From NCBI GenBank assembly GCA_023460715.1, contig JAEWPH010000081.1:1-6580 (forward strand): 6,580 bases of DNA, read 5' to 3'. Source of the stretch: Pseudomonadota bacterium. Its GTDB lineage: Bacteria > Pseudomonadota > Gammaproteobacteria > Burkholderiales > Burkholderiaceae_C. Both the position numbers and the translations under genes were made by a program. The notes below the pieces were generated by a model, which saw nothing but the letters and a program-made list of their open reading frames with translations, ran no database searches and was not told the origin of the DNA. Shown piece after piece: positions 5,673 through 6,580 of this stretch (position 1 is its first letter; each line of letters starts with the position of its first letter).

Positions 5673-6161
5673 ATGGCGATCGTTGTCAACAAACCCCTCC
5701 CAGAATTTGAAGCCAACGCGACCGGCGGAGTCAAGGTATCCAACACCTCGCACCTCGGCCAGATTCTGATCCTGTACTTCTATCCCAAGGACAACACCCC
5801 CGGCTGCACCACCGAGGCCATGCAGTTCCGCGACAAGTACAAGGACTTCGTGAAGGCCGGCGCTGCGGTGTTCGGCGTGTCGCGCGACAACATGAAGTCG
5901 CATGACGACTTCAAGGAAAAGCTCGAGCTGCCCTTCGAACTGATCGCCGACACCGAAGAGAAGATGTGCCACATGTTCGGCGTGGTCAAGAACAAGATCA
6001 TGTACGGCAAGAAGGTCAAGGGCATCGAGCGCAGCACCTTCCTGATCGACGCCGACGGCGTGCTGCACCAGGAATGGCGCGGCCTCAAGGTGCCGGGCCA
6101 TGTCGAGGAAGTGCTCAAGGCCGTCAAGTCGCTCAAGGCGCTGAAGAAGGAAGCCGCCTGA
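5673..6161 (+). CDS. bcp: Thiol peroxidase of the Bcp/PrxQ peroxiredoxin family
   Basis: Encodes 162 residues, typical of the family. It reduces hydrogen peroxide and organic peroxides through a thioredoxin-fold active site in the cytoplasm. The peroxidatic motif PxxxTxxC is complete: Pro38, Thr42 and Cys45 in YPKDNTPGCTTEA. The conserved arginine is Arg120 in IERSTFLID. E. coli Bcp has a resolving cysteine five residues after the peroxidatic one (Cys50); here that position is Met50. The only other cysteine is Cys99 (EEKMCHMFG), 54 residues on. This points to a one-cysteine mechanism, or an unusual partner, rather than the common atypical two-cysteine cycle. The Lys-rich C-terminus (ALKKEAA) is unremarkable. 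The ATG at 5673 is preceded by AGAGAGATTGAAG, a modest ribosome site. A strong terminator follows about 100 bases after the stop. Confidence 0.95.
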   Translation: MAIVVNKPLPEFEANATGGVKVSNTSHLGQILILYFYPKDNTPGCTTEAMQFRDKYKDFVKAGAAVFGVSRDNMKSHDDFKEKLELPFELIADTEEKMCHMFGVVKNKIMYGKKVKGIERSTFLIDADGVLHQEWRGLKVPGHVEEVLKAVKSLKALKKEAA

Positions 6162-6198
6162 TTCCCCGCCTTCGGCCCCGAATGCCTCTGTTCGCCAT

Positions 6199-6229
6199 GG
6201 AGGTATGCATAATGGAACGATGCTCCTGA
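6199..6229 (+). other. Possible Shine-Dalgarno site with a five-codon mini-ORF
   Basis: GGAGGT (6199-6204) is a near-perfect match to the 16S anti-Shine-Dalgarno sequence. It stands seven bases before ATG (6212), which opens a tiny frame, MERCS, that stops at 6229, 30 bases before the terminator hairpin. A slightly longer frame in the same phase starts at 6182 (15 residues in all). CATAAT at 6208-6213 also resembles a -10 box, which would exclude the mini-ORF from its transcript. It could be a leader peptide for the phoH region, a promoter, or chance. Confidence 0.2.
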
Positions 6230-6258
6230 GCTTCGCTTCACGCTGTATCTCCAATCCC

Positions 6259-6295
6259 AAGCCGCCCCGGTCTCCGTGGCGGCTTTGTGCTTTTT
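6259..6295 (+). terminator. Rho-independent terminator between bcp and the phoH-like gene
   Basis: AAGCCGCC (6259-6266) pairs with GGCGGCTT (6278-6285). Inside, CGG (6268-6270) pairs with CCG (6274-6276) around a TCT loop after one C/T mismatch. TGTGCTTTTTG follows directly and gives the U-rich tail. It faces the plus strand, about 100 bases past the bcp stop and only 33 bases before the next start codon. It ends the bcp message and could also act as an attenuator for the next gene if that gene has no promoter of its own. Confidence 0.88.
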
Positions 6296-6327
6296 GTTCC
6301 GCTGTTTTTTGATTGGGTCTGCCGAAT

Positions 6328-6580
6328 ATGCCACTGCCTCCCGCTCCCAGCCGCCGTGCGGCCAGTCTCCCTGCTGAAGCCTTCAGCGTGGTCGCACAGC
6401 GCAAGAACACACAGACATCCGTTGCCGACGATGAGCTCGATGTAGCGCAAGCCGCGCCCGCGCCTGCCGAGGCAAGCGCCCCTACTCCAGCGCGCCGCCG
6501 CCGCGTCCCTGCGGTGGCCGCTACCGCCGAAAGCCAGCCGGCACCAGCCGCCAAGGCCAAGCCGGCGGCACAGCCCAAAC
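6328..6580 (+). CDS. N-terminus of a probable PIN-PhoH family ATPase (partial, runs off the window)
   Basis: An open frame starts at ATG 6328 and continues to the window edge: 84 complete codons with no stop. The visible part begins MPLPPAPSRRAA and is a disordered, Ala/Pro-rich, basic stretch (ARRRRVPAV, AAKAKPAAQPK) with no folded domain yet. The call rests on the start, which resembles the N-terminus I remember for Comamonadaceae PhoH-family proteins (a PIN nuclease domain fused to a PhoH ATPase), and on a bcp-phoH gene order I recall in that family. The catalytic domains would lie beyond the right edge. An in-frame TGA at 6310 limits the upstream extension; TTG at 6313 is the only alternative start. 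No clear Shine-Dalgarno site is present. If the PhoH reading is wrong, this remains an unidentified protein with a low-complexity basic head. Confidence 0.6.
   Translation, partial: MPLPPAPSRRAASLPAEAFSVVAQRKNTQTSVADDELDVAQAAPAPAEASAPTPARRRRVPAVAATAESQPAPAAKAKPAAQPK

Noticed and set aside
6205..6312. Small open frame (35 codons from ATG 6205, also ATG 6220) across the terminator
   Set aside because: The first ATG touches the GGAGGT with no spacer, the frame runs through the terminator stem, and the peptide has no recognisable features.
5541..6578. 345-codon minus-strand frame opposite bcp and the phoH start
   Set aside because: It crosses the bcp promoter, the leader stem and the terminator on the opposite strand, and shows no family motif. 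bcp in the plus strand explains the segment.
1..6580. CRISPR array, tRNA, rRNA, insertion sequence or defence island
   Set aside because: No regularly spaced repeats, tRNA-like folds, transposase motifs or target-site duplications were seen. All sizeable frames are core metabolic or stress genes.

Overview
This 6.58 kb window is a compact, GC-rich chromosomal segment that looks like a betaproteobacterium of the family Comamonadaceae (Acidovorax, Comamonas, Delftia or a relative). The assignment rests on three things: the protein sequences (homoserine dehydrogenase, class 2 threonine synthase, AlaA-type aminotransferase), a gene order I recall from that family, and two kinds of intergenic repeat I associate with it. 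All of this is from memory, without a search.

Minus-strand block (4986 down to 105): an AlaA-type alanine aminotransferase, homoserine dehydrogenase (hom), threonine synthase (thrC) and the molybdopterin-guanine-dinucleotide accessory GTPase mobB, all in one direction. hom and thrC overlap by one base (TGATG) and are clearly co-translated. Their enzymes feed aspartate semialdehyde to homoserine and, from phosphohomoserine, make threonine; homoserine kinase is not in the window. The aminotransferase is separated from hom by 74 bp and thrC from mobB by 240 bp. Both gaps hold a copy of the same diverged 48-bp hairpin repeat, in opposite orientations. The thrC-mobB gap also holds a run of three strong GC-rich hairpins. 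MobB suggests that more molybdenum-cofactor genes follow beyond the left edge. The first 104 bases hold no gene, only a short perfect hairpin.

Plus-strand block (5149 to the right edge): a small Mth938-like (DUF498) protein, a Bcp/PrxQ peroxiredoxin that lacks the usual resolving cysteine, a clear Rho-independent terminator, and the beginning of a gene that is probably a PIN-PhoH family ATPase. The 162-bp gap between the two divergent blocks should hold promoters for both. The gap before bcp carries a good -10 box followed by an 8-bp stem that would sit at the very 5' end of the bcp message.

The coding content is ordinary core metabolism and stress defence. I see no sign of a mobile element, defence system, CRISPR array, rRNA or tRNA, and no new multi-gene system. 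The points worth a second look are small: the paired hairpin repeats, the hairpin cluster after thrC, the bcp leader stem, the missing cysteine in Bcp, and a terminator placed directly before phoH with a Shine-Dalgarno-led mini-ORF ahead of it.
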